Below the pieces are notes generated by a model that saw only the letters and a list, made by a program, of their open reading frames with translations, searched no databases and was not told where the DNA came from. The translations under genes and the position numbers were made by a program. A stretch of 64,000 nucleotides of DNA, from the NCBI RefSeq assembly GCF_030014915.1, contig NZ_JAGIXS010000001.1, forward strand, positions 1,550,001-1,614,000, given 5' to 3'. This DNA comes from Pelomonas sp. V22. GTDB taxonomy: Bacteria > Pseudomonadota > Gammaproteobacteria > Burkholderiales > Burkholderiaceae_C. Of the stretch, positions 34,064-42,222 are shown one piece after another (within the stretch, counting starts at the first letter, position 1; every line of letters begins with the position of its first letter).

Positions 34064-36517
34064 TCAGTTGAAGTCGGCGCTCAGGCTCAGCGAGCTCAGA
34101 CGCGGGGCGCCGAGGTAATAGAACACCGTGCTGCCGTTCTGCGTGAACGGCACGCCGCCCACCGTGGTGGTGTAAGCGGTGGCATTGGTCTGCGTGCCCG
34201 ACGGATTGCGGAACTTGGCGTTGTTGATGTTGCTGACGTTGAAGCGCAACTGGACGTTGCTCATCATCGCCACATTGCCGAACTTGTAGCCCACGTCCAG
34301 GTCACCCGTGGTGTACGCCGGCACCTGCTCGTCGTTCATCAGCGTTGCGTACTGCGAGCCGGTGCGCTTCACCTTCAGGCGGGCGTAGATCGGGCCATTG
34401 GCGTACTGCAGGGCGCCGCCAATCATCTGCTTCGGAGTCAGCGTGAACTGCTTGCCAGCGGTCGGCAGATAGACCTGGGTATTGACGCCAGCCACAGTGA
34501 CACGGCCGATGGACTGGTTGTCCAGAACTTCGCTCTTCTGAACCGTCAGCGAACCGTAGGCCGTGAAGCCGTTGTAGTTGCCCGAACCCACTTCCAGTTC
34601 CAGGCCACGGTTCTTGACGCGGCCGGCATTGGCGTACGTGCTCTTCTGGTTTTCCCAGTCGAAGATGTTGGCCTGGCGGTCCTTGAAGTCAGCGTTGAAC
34701 AAGGTAGCCGACAGCGACAGCGCCTTGGTCTGCAGGCGATAGCCGATGTCCGTCATGATGGACGTCTCGGCCTTGGCTTCGCGCACCAGGGAGGCGACGC
34801 CACTCGTGATCGTCACGTTGTTGCCCGTGAAGGCAAAGTTCGGCGGCGCGCGGAAGTTCTTGGCCACATTCATGAAGACTTGCTGCGACTTGTCCAGGCT
34901 GAAGCGCAGACCCACCTGCGGCAGCAAATCCTTGTAGCCGCGCGAGAAGCGGTAGGCGACGTTGCCGCCCGAGCCTTCGTTCGGATAGTTGGTGACGTCG
35001 CGCGTGGTACGCGGCGTGCGCAGACCCACGGTCAACAGGCCACGGTCGTTGGCGAAGGTCCAGTTGTCCGACACGTAGAGCTGGTACGAAGTGCTCTTGG
35101 TCAGCCAGTCACGGCCTTGGTACAGCGAGCCATCCGGGCGGTAGATGTTGCTGCTGTTCAGCCACACGGTGGCCAGATTGCCGGCGTTGTCCACGGTGAC
35201 GGCGGGCTGGGTCTGACGGTGCTCGGCAGACTCCCACCACATGCCGAAACGCAGTTGGTGGTCGTCGACCGTGGTGTTGACTTCGGTCGTGAAGCCAGGA
35301 CGCTTGGTGCGGGTCACGCTGGCGCGGCCGACGATCACGGTGTCCAGCGTATCGCCGTCACCGTTCAGGTCCTTGGTGGCGTTGGTTGTGCCGGTCGCCG
35401 GGTTCAGGAAGTTGCGCTCGGTCAGCGAGACCTGCTGCACGCCACCGTTGCCGAAGCCATACCAGAGGTAGGGCTGGATCTTCAGGTAGGTGGATTCCGA
35501 CAGCTTGAACGAACCCGACAGCGAGATGATGGCGTTCTCGAAGGGGTTGTTGGCCAGCTTGTAGAAAGCCGGTGACGGCGCCGTGTCCACGTCAGCGACT
35601 CCCGGCGTCGGGGTCTTGTGCCCTGGGAAGGTGGTCGAGAAGTCGTAGTAGTAGCCGTTGGCGTTCAGCTGGGCAAGGCTGATGCTGTTGATGTTGTTGT
35701 TGACTGCGCGGTTGTAAAGCACCGAGCCAAGGATGGTGTTGCCTTCGGACAGGTCGAGGCGGAAAGCCGCGTCGATGTGATCCTTCTTGGCCGAACCCTG
35801 GCCCTTCCACTTGTCGGCTTCGGTGTGCGAGAAGCTCACGAAGACCTTGGCCTTGTCGTCAAAGAAACGGCCGGTGTCGTAGCGCAGGAAGCTGCGGCTG
35901 AGGCTCAGGCCACCCAGGGTCTGGCTGACGCGGACACGGCGCTTGTCTTGCGGGTCGCAGGCGGTGATGGTCACGCTGCCGCCGGTGGCGCCAGAGTGCG
36001 GCGATTCCACGTCAGGGCTGCCCTGGGCGACCGACTGGGTGCACAGGTTTTCCTGGTCGGCGTATTCCTGCGGATAGACGGCGAAGTTGCCCGAGTCATT
36101 GACCGGCACGCCATTGATGGTGAAGCCGATTTGGTCCGAGCTGAAGCCGCGGATGGTCATGCCACCACCGAACAGGCCGGTGCCGTCGTAGTTGAAGGTA
36201 TTGATACCGGGCAGCAAAGCCAGCGCCTGGTAAGGATTGCCGGTGGCGCGGTCCTTGTCGGTCGAGTCCCGGGTGACCGTGCTGCGCGACTTGACCGTGT
36301 CTTCGTTCAGCATCTGGCCAGCGCCCAGCTTGCCGCCTTCACCAACGATGGTGATGGTGCCCAGACGAACCTTGTCGTCCTTGGCGCGCGGTGCGCCATC
36401 TTCCTCCTTGGCAGGAGCGGGGGCGGCGCTCTGCGCCAGCACCGGCGCGGCCACCACGAGGGCCGCTGCAGCGGCCAGAGCCGTCTTTGTGAAACCCAAC
36501 CAAGCCTTTTGACTCAT
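34064..36517 (-). CDS. TonB-dependent outer-membrane receptor
   Basis: An 817-residue receptor. Signal peptide: residues 1-29 (ending PVLAQ). A plug domain follows (about 60-190; NPYQALALLPGINTFNYDGTGLFGGGMTIRGFS, INGVPVNDSGN), then a 22-strand-type barrel with aromatic-rich strands to the C-terminal LSLSADFN. ATG 36517 has GGAG eight bases upstream. No TonB, FecR-type regulator or transport gene is adjacent, so the substrate (siderophore, sugar or other) cannot be named. Its G+C is lower than that of flanking genes. The gene has its own terminator and a 600-base upstream region. Confidence 0.93.
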   Translation of the reverse strand: MSQKAWLGFTKTALAAAAALVVAAPVLAQSAAPAPAKEEDGAPRAKDDKVRLGTITIVGEGGKLGAGQMLNEDTVKSRSTVTRDSTDKDRATGNPYQALALLPGINTFNYDGTGLFGGGMTIRGFSSDQIGFTINGVPVNDSGNFAVYPQEYADQENLCTQSVAQGSPDVESPHSGATGGSVTITACDPQDKRRVRVSQTLGGLSLSRSFLRYDTGRFFDDKAKVFVSFSHTEADKWKGQGSAKKDHIDAAFRLDLSEGNTILGSVLYNRAVNNNINSISLAQLNANGYYYDFSTTFPGHKTPTPGVADVDTAPSPAFYKLANNPFENAIISLSGSFKLSESTYLKIQPYLWYGFGNGGVQQVSLTERNFLNPATGTTNATKDLNGDGDTLDTVIVGRASVTRTKRPGFTTEVNTTVDDHQLRFGMWWESAEHRQTQPAVTVDNAGNLATVWLNSSNIYRPDGSLYQGRDWLTKSTSYQLYVSDNWTFANDRGLLTVGLRTPRTTRDVTNYPNEGSGGNVAYRFSRGYKDLLPQVGLRFSLDKSQQVFMNVAKNFRAPPNFAFTGNNVTITSGVASLVREAKAETSIMTDIGYRLQTKALSLSATLFNADFKDRQANIFDWENQKSTYANAGRVKNRGLELEVGSGNYNGFTAYGSLTVQKSEVLDNQSIGRVTVAGVNTQVYLPTAGKQFTLTPKQMIGGALQYANGPIYARLKVKRTGSQYATLMNDEQVPAYTTGDLDVGYKFGNVAMMSNVQLRFNVSNINNAKFRNPSGTQTNATAYTTTVGGVPFTQNGSTVFYYLGAPRLSSLSLSADFN

Positions 36518-36640
36518 CTCTTTGCTCCTGTGCAATGTCGAACCGAAATCTTGCTGTTCATGAAAGTCCAGGCAGCGCATCCGCGCGCGCTTGATGCCGA
36601 GCGGGAATCATCGTCATTCGCCGGCACTTGAACAGTGCGC

Positions 36641-36648
36641 AAACGTTT
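36641..36648. promoter_or_regulatory. AAACGTTT palindrome in the TonB receptor promoter
   Basis: GCGCAAACGTTTTACG contains the exact palindrome AAACGTTT. Its centre resembles the AA-N-CG-N-TT core of LacI/GalR-family operators, which control many sugar-specific TonB receptors. It is 124 bases upstream of the receptor start. No LacI gene lies in the window, so this is only a suggestion. Confidence 0.3.
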
Positions 36649-37123
36649 TACGTTGCTTTCCCGCCTCAGTCAAAAAAGGCCGAACGATTGCTGTACTACC
36701 GGATGGACTTTCCTGAAGGCCGCCACTTGTCTGAACTGCAGCGGCCTCCTGCTTTTTTGCCGTCGCGCAGACTACCAGCCGTTACGAACGGCGGCAATGC
36801 GACAAAGCTACAGCAGCAAACGTGCCAGCTCTCAGACCCGAGCCCTGAACGGCCGCCAGTCTGCGCGAACTCCGTTGAAGCTTTGTGACAAGAATTGGGT
36901 TGGAGTTGCAACTGGAGAAGGCCTGTCAGTCGGCGCCCCTCAAGTTCTTTCGGCAGGCCCTGATCCCGCCTTCGCTGGTCTGATATCTAGGGTTTTTACT
37001 GAGCTTGGGGACCCAGCCTAAAACCGCCCTGCGTTGTGCGGAATCAACAGCTGGCGATGCCTCATCGACGTGCGTATTTCGCCCACCCCAGGGGCCTTGC
37101 CCGCATTTCTTTGTGCCGGCGCT

Positions 37124-37134
37124 GGAACTTTTCC
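37124..37134 (+). promoter_or_regulatory. Candidate ECF-type promoter -35 element
   Basis: GGAACTTTTCC lies 47 bases upstream of the sigma factor start. GGAAC is the common -35 element of ECF sigma factors, which usually activate their own gene. The -10 element is not clear: CAAT (37148-37150) and AGAGTC (37151-37156) are candidates, the second at longer than usual spacing. Confidence 0.35.
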
Positions 37135-37180
37135 GTTGGCCCGGGGCAATAGAGTCAGCAAGCCCACACGACCTCGCCCC

Positions 37181-37765
37181 ATGATGCCCTTTGTCAGCCC
37201 GGCCGCCGCCAGCGAAGCCAGCCTCGAAACCGTCGCCCTGTTGCGCCGGCTCGGCAAGGGCGAGCCCGAAGCACTGGACCAGATCTACCGGCGCGAATCG
37301 GCCTCGGTTTACCGCTATGCGCTGGCCCTGAGCGGCAACCCGGCCTGGGCGGCCGATGCCATGCAGGATGCCTTCGTCAGCCTGGCCGCCCGGCCTGCCG
37401 GCTTCGACCCACTGCGCGGCACGCTGGGCGCGTACCTGGCAGGCATCGCCCGCCATGCGCTGATGCAGCGCTGGCGCGAGCCTGGCGCGCCCGAGGTTGA
37501 TGCCGAGCTGAGCAGCGACGAGGCCCAGCCCTCCCCTGAGGAATTGCTGGTGCGCGCCCAGGACCAGGCACAGGTGTGGGCCGCCATCCGCCGCCTGCCC
37601 TGGCCCCAGCGTGAAGCCCTGGTGCTGGTGGACCTGCAGCAGCGGCCCTATGCCGAGGCGGCCGCGATTGCCGCCATCGAGATCAACACCTTGCGCACCC
37701 GATTGCACCGGGCGCGCCTTCGGCTGGCGCAAGACCTCAACGCCAGCCGTGGAGAGCAGCGATGA
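37181..37765 (+). CDS. ECF-type RNA polymerase sigma factor
   Basis: A 194-residue sigma-70 family ECF factor. Region 2 (about 30-95) has YRRESASVYRYALALSGNPAWAADAMQDAFVSL, and region 4 (about 130-190) has LPWPQREALVLVDLQQRPYAEAAAIAAIEINTLRTRLHRAR. The start is ATG 37181, where the family homology begins. Its stop overlaps the next gene by ATGA, so the downstream membrane protein is very likely its anti-sigma factor. A GGAAC element upstream suggests autoregulation. The signal is unknown. Confidence 0.92.
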   Translation: MMPFVSPAAASEASLETVALLRRLGKGEPEALDQIYRRESASVYRYALALSGNPAWAADAMQDAFVSLAARPAGFDPLRGTLGAYLAGIARHALMQRWREPGAPEVDAELSSDEAQPSPEELLVRAQDQAQVWAAIRRLPWPQREALVLVDLQQRPYAEAAAIAAIEINTLRTRLHRARLRLAQDLNASRGEQR

Positions 37766-38361
37766 GCAATCCCAGCAGCAACAAGCCCTTCTCCCCGCCG
37801 CCGCAAAGCCTGCGCCCGCTGTCCGCCTGGCTGGACGACTGTGCTGGCGAGCTGAGCCAGCTAGGCCCCGACGCCCAGCGCGAGGCCGCCGTGCGCCATG
37901 CGATGCAGCTCTCGATGCAATGCCGGCCCGAAGCCGCGGCCGCCGCAGCACCCTGGTGGAAGATGCGCTGGCTCAGCGGGCCGGCAAGCGCCAGGCAAGC
38001 CAGGCAAGCCGACCGCAGCAAGCGCGCCAGTTGGGCCGCGCCGCTGGCCTGGTCGGGAGCCGGCGTCTGCGCCTTGCTGCTGGTAGCGGCCAGCGCCCTG
38101 CTGCTGCTGGAGCCGCCGGTCGAGGCCGCCCAGCAAAGCTATGCCAGCGACTTCGTGCCCCTGGTGCCGGCCGAGCGCTGGTCCAGCTATCTGCGCGAAT
38201 CGGGCCAGGCACGCGCCTGGCTGGTCACCACCGAGATGCCGCGCGACCGCCTGGCCCTGATGGGTCTGCCCTACGACCCCAGCCAGGCCGGCGACCGCGT
38301 CAAGGCCGAGCTGCTGATGCATCCATCAGGCGACGTGCTGGCCGTGCGCGTGGTGCGCTGA
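37762..38361 (+). CDS. Probable single-pass anti-sigma factor
   Basis: A 199-residue membrane protein with about 90 cytoplasmic residues (LRPLSAWLDDCAGELSQL...), one transmembrane helix near residues 92-113 (AWSGAGVCALLLVAASALLLL) and a periplasmic tail of about 85 residues. This topology, and its ATGA overlap with the ECF sigma gene, fit an anti-sigma factor. I see no HxxxCxxC zinc motif, so it is not a ZAS-type. The C-terminal part ends LLMHPSGDVLAVRVVR. Confidence 0.75.
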   Translation: MSNPSSNKPFSPPPQSLRPLSAWLDDCAGELSQLGPDAQREAAVRHAMQLSMQCRPEAAAAAAPWWKMRWLSGPASARQARQADRSKRASWAAPLAWSGAGVCALLLVAASALLLLEPPVEAAQQSYASDFVPLVPAERWSSYLRESGQARAWLVTTEMPRDRLALMGLPYDPSQAGDRVKAELLMHPSGDVLAVRVVR

Positions 38362-38423
38362 ACGGTCCCTCCCGCGCCGCCCTTCCCCATTCCCTTCTTC
38401 ATTCCTACCGACGAGGCAAGACC

Positions 38424-39632
38424 ATGATGATGAAACTGCACCCCCTCTCCGCCGCTTGCGCCGCCTGCGGCCTGCTGCTGAGCCTCTCCGCCGGCGCTGC
38501 GCTGGCCCAGTCGGATGCCGCCGACACGGCTGAGCAACGTGCCGCCGAAGCCAGCGACCGTGCCCGGCAGGCCGAGCAACGCGCCAAGGAAGCGGGCGAG
38601 CGCGCCCAGGCCCAGGCCAACCGCGCCGTGCTGGTGGCCCAGGCCGGCGAGCATGCGCGCTTCATGGCCGAGGACATGGCCTTCGCAGCCCGCGAGATGG
38701 GCCAGGAACGCGTGGTCAAGGGCGCGCCCTACTGTGCTGATGCCACGCATGAAACCATCCAGCCGCTGGCCGATGGCAACCGCATCTACCGCAAGCAGGT
38801 GAGCCGCCTGTGCCGCGACGGCGAAGGCCGCACGCGCCAGGAGGTCGAGCACAACGGCAAACGCAGCGTCTACCTGAACGACCCGGTGGCCAAGGAGAAC
38901 TGGGCCCTCGATCCCGAGACCAAGACGGCGCGCAACCTGCGCATCGCCATCCACACCAACTTCAATTTCAACTTTGGCGACGGCGCCAGCTGGTCAGGCA
39001 TCGGAGAACGCGTGCGCGAGATCACTCGTCGCGTCGGCAGCGAAGGCGGCGCGCCGCCGCGCGCGCCGGCCCCGCCCGCACCGAACGCCCAGCCGACGCC
39101 GCCCGTGCCGCCCGCACCGGCCCTGATCAAGGAGACCGAGAGCACCGACGAAAAGGGTCGCGTGCATCGCAATGTCGAGGTGCGCGTGATTCGCCTGAAC
39201 GACGGCGAGAAGGTCATCACCACCACCGCACCCACGGCGCCGATGCCGCCCATGCCGGCAATGGCCGCGATGCCGGCCATTCCCGCCAACGTGCAACTGC
39301 GTGCCCTCACGCTGGCCCCACGCGGCCCCGGCGCGCTGAGCTCGCTGGGCGCCAAGGAGATCGAAGGCGTCAAGGTGAATGGCGAGCGCACGACCTGGAC
39401 CATCGAGGCCGGCAAGCAGGGCAACGAGAAACCCATGGTCACCACCCGCGAGGTCTGGACCTCGCCCGACCTGATGTTGACCGTGAGCTCGCGCGACTTC
39501 GACCCGCGCACCGGCGAGGTGACCTACAAGCTCAGCAACATCAAGCGCGGTGAGCCCGACGCCAACCTGTTCAAGGTGCCGGCCGACTACGAGAAGGCCC
39601 GCAACACCCCCAAACCCGCCAGCAAGGGCTAA
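38424..39632 (+). CDS. Exported coiled-coil protein of the sigma factor unit
   Basis: A 402-residue secreted protein. The signal peptide ends near residue 29 (GAALAQ). An alanine/glutamate/arginine-rich stretch at 33-75 (AEQRAAEASDRARQAEQRAK) predicts a coiled coil. A proline-rich linker lies near 212-235, then a charged domain, a methionine/proline repeat (TAPMPPMPAMAAMPAIP), and a C-terminal domain with TREVWTSPDLMLTVSSRDFDPRTGE. GAGG lies eight bases before ATG 38424. It is probably an envelope target of the ECF sigma factor. I do not recognise the family. Confidence 0.8.
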   Translation: MMMKLHPLSAACAACGLLLSLSAGAALAQSDAADTAEQRAAEASDRARQAEQRAKEAGERAQAQANRAVLVAQAGEHARFMAEDMAFAAREMGQERVVKGAPYCADATHETIQPLADGNRIYRKQVSRLCRDGEGRTRQEVEHNGKRSVYLNDPVAKENWALDPETKTARNLRIAIHTNFNFNFGDGASWSGIGERVREITRRVGSEGGAPPRAPAPPAPNAQPTPPVPPAPALIKETESTDEKGRVHRNVEVRVIRLNDGEKVITTTAPTAPMPPMPAMAAMPAIPANVQLRALTLAPRGPGALSSLGAKEIEGVKVNGERTTWTIEAGKQGNEKPMVTTREVWTSPDLMLTVSSRDFDPRTGEVTYKLSNIKRGEPDANLFKVPADYEKARNTPKPASKG

Positions 39633-40183
39633 GGCTTGATCGGTCGCCGCGCCAGCTGGGCGGCGACGAAAGCATCAAAGCCGGCCAGCAGCGCCTCATA
39701 GCGCGCTGGCCGGCTTTCCATTTGCTGCAGAGCATGCACGGCCGCCTCCAGGGTGGACAACTGGCCCACCTGTTCGGCCTTGCGCAGCGGCGCATAGGCA
39801 CTGGTCGCGCCAGGCGTGAGGCTGAAGCGGGGCAAGGCCTGTAGCCAGGGATTGATCGCCAGCAGCTTGCGGCTCTTGCGCCAGCTGCCGTCCAGCACGA
39901 TCAGCCGCCGCTGCGTGGGCGGCTGGCCGGGCTGGCCCGCGTCGGCGCCCGGGTAGAGCAGCCAGTTCTCCAAGCCGTCGGCGGGCGGGTCAAAGCGTTC
40001 GCCGACCCGCAGCTCGCAATGCCGCAGGCTCAGTGCCAGCAGGCAGGCCGTGCCCTTGGCCTCGTGCTGTTCATCGGGATGCTGGAGCACCAGCAAGCGG
40101 ATCTCGTTGTCCACCGCAGGCGCGAAGCGACAGACGCAGGCCGGCTGTGGTCGCCTGCAGCGCGGGCACAGCGGCCGGCTCAT
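39629..40183 (-). CDS. DTW domain protein, probable tRNA-uridine aminocarboxypropyltransferase
   Basis: A 184-residue DTW protein. The N-terminal zinc-type cysteines are in CPRCRRPQPACVC, followed by LLVLQHPDE..H, LDGSWRKSRKLL and FSLTPGATSAYAPLRKAE with STLEA. Members transfer the 3-amino-3-carboxypropyl group from SAM to uridine in tRNA. The name motif DTW reads DGSW here. The start is ATG 40183, at which family homology begins. Its stop overlaps the convergent upstream gene by 4 bases. The PPC-domain gene is 10 bases upstream and probably shares its operon. Confidence 0.85.
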   Translation of the reverse strand: MSRPLCPRCRRPQPACVCRFAPAVDNEIRLLVLQHPDEQHEAKGTACLLALSLRHCELRVGERFDPPADGLENWLLYPGADAGQPGQPPTQRRLIVLDGSWRKSRKLLAINPWLQALPRFSLTPGATSAYAPLRKAEQVGQLSTLEAAVHALQQMESRPARYEALLAGFDAFVAAQLARRPIKP

Positions 40184-40193
40184 CTCAGCCAAC

Positions 40194-40601
40194 TCATCGC
40201 GGCCGGATCTGCAGCTCGGCATAGCCGGTGGCCGCATCGAACTCGCGCGCGAAGCGCCAGGCCGGCAGCCAGGCGATCAGGAGCTCGGCCGTGGTGCGTA
40301 CCGGACAGCCCGGCATCACATGGCCACCGAACACGCGGCCTTCCGCCGTGGCCACGCTGGCGTGCAGGTGCGAGCCGTCGGGCGAGAGCGTGCCCGTGAG
40401 GCTCAGCAGTTCCAGATCGCCCTCCAGCTTCAGCAGGGCTTCGGCTCCCGCCAGGCGCAGCGTCGCGCCCTGCAGGCTGCCCAGACCGGCCACCACGAAG
40501 CCTGCGGCCTGGCCGCTTTCGCGCAAGGCGGCATCCAGGGCCGCGCGCAGGTCGGCGCCGGGCGGCAGTCGCAAGGGCTGTAGTGCATCCATGCGGCCCA
40601 T
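40194..40601 (-). CDS. PPC domain (DUF296) protein
   Basis: A 135-residue protein made of a single PPC/DUF296 domain, as in bacterial stand-alone members related to plant AT-hook proteins. Family positions are GFVVAGLGSLQGATLRLA, ELLSLTGTLSPDG, the histidines in SHLHASVA and GGHVMPGC that bind metal in known structures, and the C-terminal TGYAELQIRP. Start choice between ATG 40601 and ATG 40592 is open. It may be co-transcribed with the DTW gene. Its molecular role is unknown. Confidence 0.82.
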   Translation of the reverse strand: MGRMDALQPLRLPPGADLRAALDAALRESGQAAGFVVAGLGSLQGATLRLAGAEALLKLEGDLELLSLTGTLSPDGSHLHASVATAEGRVFGGHVMPGCPVRTTAELLIAWLPAWRFAREFDAATGYAELQIRPR

Positions 40602-40670
40602 GCTAGCTGCTTGTGGGTGGCGGCCTCAGACCCTATGCTGGCCGCCCGCCCAACGCCCTCGGAGGCGCGC

Positions 40671-41114
40671 ATGAAACCTGCTCCCGCCAACTGGCCGCGC
40701 CTGTCCAGCGCACTGTTCTACGAAGACGCCAACCAGGCCATTGAATGGTTGATGAAGGCCTTCGACTTCGAGCTGCGCATCAAGGTCGACGCCGAGGACG
40801 GCTCGGTCGCGCACAGCGAGCTGAGTTACGGCGAGGCGGTGATCATGGTGTCCGAGGGTGGCTCCGCGCGCGAAGCACGCTTCGGCGTGCCCTCGCGCAG
40901 CCCGCGCACCGTGGGTGGCGCCAACACGCAGAGCGTGATGCTCTATGTGGACGACGCGGCCGCCCATTGCGAACGCGCCCGCGCGGCCGGCGCCACCATC
41001 ACGATGGAACCGGCCCTGCACGACTACGGCCCGGAGTACTGGTCTGATATCAGCTACGGCGCGCTCGATTGCGACGGCCACCTGTGGTGGTTCTCGCAGC
41101 GGGTGCGCAGCTGA
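40671..41114 (+). CDS. VOC/glyoxalase-fold protein
   Basis: A 147-residue protein of the vicinal-oxygen-chelate superfamily, PhnB-like. It has paired beta-alpha-beta units: SALFYEDANQAIEWLMKAFDFEL and then SVMLYVDDAAAHCERARAAGATI...YGPEYWSDISYGALDCDGHLWWFSQ. GGAGG is 5-6 bases before ATG 40671. Similar proteins are often annotated as bleomycin-resistance or glyoxalase-like without proven substrate. It is convergent with the mipA-type gene. Confidence 0.88.
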   Translation: MKPAPANWPRLSSALFYEDANQAIEWLMKAFDFELRIKVDAEDGSVAHSELSYGEAVIMVSEGGSAREARFGVPSRSPRTVGGANTQSVMLYVDDAAAHCERARAAGATITMEPALHDYGPEYWSDISYGALDCDGHLWWFSQRVRS

Positions 41115-41117
41115 GCA

Positions 41118-42014
41118 TCACAGCGCGCGGCTGAAGCTCATCATCAGCGAAGGCTGCTTGCGTTGCTGCGTCAGCGGGCTTGCGGCCGCATCGCCGCGCA
41201 GCTGGTCCAGCATCATGCGCGCGCTGAAATGCCAGTCCTTGTCCAGCTGCACCTGGGCCTGCAGCCCGAGCCCGGCACTCATCGCACCCGAGCCGGCCTG
41301 AAAGGGCTTGAGCGGCGGCGTCATGGCCTTGCCGACCTCGGCCGGCACGGAATAGAAGTTCCTGGCGAAGCGGCTGTCCATGGCCGCCATGCGCAGCCCG
41401 CCGCGCAGTTGGACGCGCTCGCTGCGCATCAGCCCGAGCCCCACCTCCAGGTCGACCGTGGCGCCATCGCCATGCTCCTTGTAGTGGCTGACGTACTTGC
41501 CAAAGCCGGTGTCGATCTCGCGAGAACGGGTACGCAGCCGGTCCACGGCGTTCAGTTCCAGGTAGGCCGGGCCGAGCTGCAGATCGGCCGCCACCAGCAG
41601 GGCCGGCCGCATCTTGTGCTCGCCGAGCAGCTTGGCACGTGGGTCATCCTTGCTGCGGCGCTCGCGGGCATCGAAGCCGCCGGCCACGCTGATGCGCCCC
41701 AGCTCGCCCAGCCGGAACTCCCAGCCGACACCGCGCAGGCTGCTGGCAAAGAAGCCCTTGCGATGCTGGGCCTCGAACAGCGGCAGGACCATCAGCCGCG
41801 ACTTGTCGGCGCCCGGGAAGCGCGGCCAGGAGGCCACCGCGCCGCCCCAGCGCAACTGCCAGGCGGGCTCGTCCGCTTCCGCCGCTTCCGCCGCTTCGGC
41901 AGAGTTCCATGCGCACAAGCCCAGGCCTGCCAGCAATGCCGCCAGGCTCACCGCGCCGCAGGCCTTCAGCGAACGCCGCTCGGCGCACTTGTGTTCCATC
42001 GTTTTCTTCCTCAT
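41118..42014 (-). CDS. MipA/OmpV family outer-membrane protein
   Basis: A 298-residue outer-membrane protein. The signal peptide ends near residue 41 (AWNSAEA), followed by alternating amphipathic strands and a terminal aromatic segment (QPSLMMSFSRAL). Family marks are RWGGAVASWPRFPGADKSRLMVLPLFEAQHRKGFFASSLRGVGWEF and a DVRL-like spacing. ATG 42014 has GAGGA seven bases upstream; two other in-frame ATGs (42020, 41999) are possible. It is divergent from a two-component system, a common arrangement in which the regulator activates the porin-like gene. Confidence 0.88.
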   Translation of the reverse strand: MRKKTMEHKCAERRSLKACGAVSLAALLAGLGLCAWNSAEAAEAAEADEPAWQLRWGGAVASWPRFPGADKSRLMVLPLFEAQHRKGFFASSLRGVGWEFRLGELGRISVAGGFDARERRSKDDPRAKLLGEHKMRPALLVAADLQLGPAYLELNAVDRLRTRSREIDTGFGKYVSHYKEHGDGATVDLEVGLGLMRSERVQLRGGLRMAAMDSRFARNFYSVPAEVGKAMTPPLKPFQAGSGAMSAGLGLQAQVQLDKDWHFSARMMLDQLRGDAAASPLTQQRKQPSLMMSFSRAL

Positions 42015-42085
42015 GAGCATTCCTCGATCCCTCGGTCGACCACAGCCCCTCGCCGCAGTCCGGCCGGCAGTGTCACGACAGCCAG

Positions 42086-42131
42086 ATGAACCGTGGATGA
42101 AGCACGCCGGGGCAGATGAAGAAGGCATGAA
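42086..42131. promoter_or_regulatory. Two pairs of ATGAA direct repeats, OmpR-type regulator sites
   Basis: ATGAA occurs at 42086, 42097, 42116 and 42127, that is two pairs each with an 11-base step, the second pair 30 bases from the first. OmpR-family regulators bind direct half-sites one helical turn apart. The repeats lie in the divergent region between mipA and the response regulator gene. Confidence 0.5.
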
Positions 42132-42222
42132 GAGCCTCGCCCGGCCGGGGCAGACCCGCGTCATTGCGAACCTAGAATCCGCTGCCATCGAGAGAGCAAG
42201 ACGGGGCCGGGAGAGCCGAAAA

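Larger units (their letters stand above)
36518..37180 (+). other. 663-base gene-free region between TonB receptor and sigma factor genes
   Basis: No convincing gene is present. Short open frames exist on both strands but lack ribosome sites and family features. Seen here: an AAACGTTT palindrome (36641-36648) in the receptor's promoter region; a plus-strand hairpin AGGCCGC/GCGGCCT (36717-36747) followed after five bases by six T; a run of six A before GGCCG at 36672-36683; and a GGAAC promoter element before the sigma gene. Confidence 0.6.

Noticed and set aside
33768-34118. A 116-codon plus-strand frame beside the TonB receptor terminator
   Set aside because: It runs through the terminator and into the receptor's 3' end, has no ribosome site, and its product looks random.
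36635-37021. A 128-codon frame in the gene-free stretch before the sigma factor
   Set aside because: It begins with GTG with no ribosome site and has no family pattern. It also covers the hairpin region.
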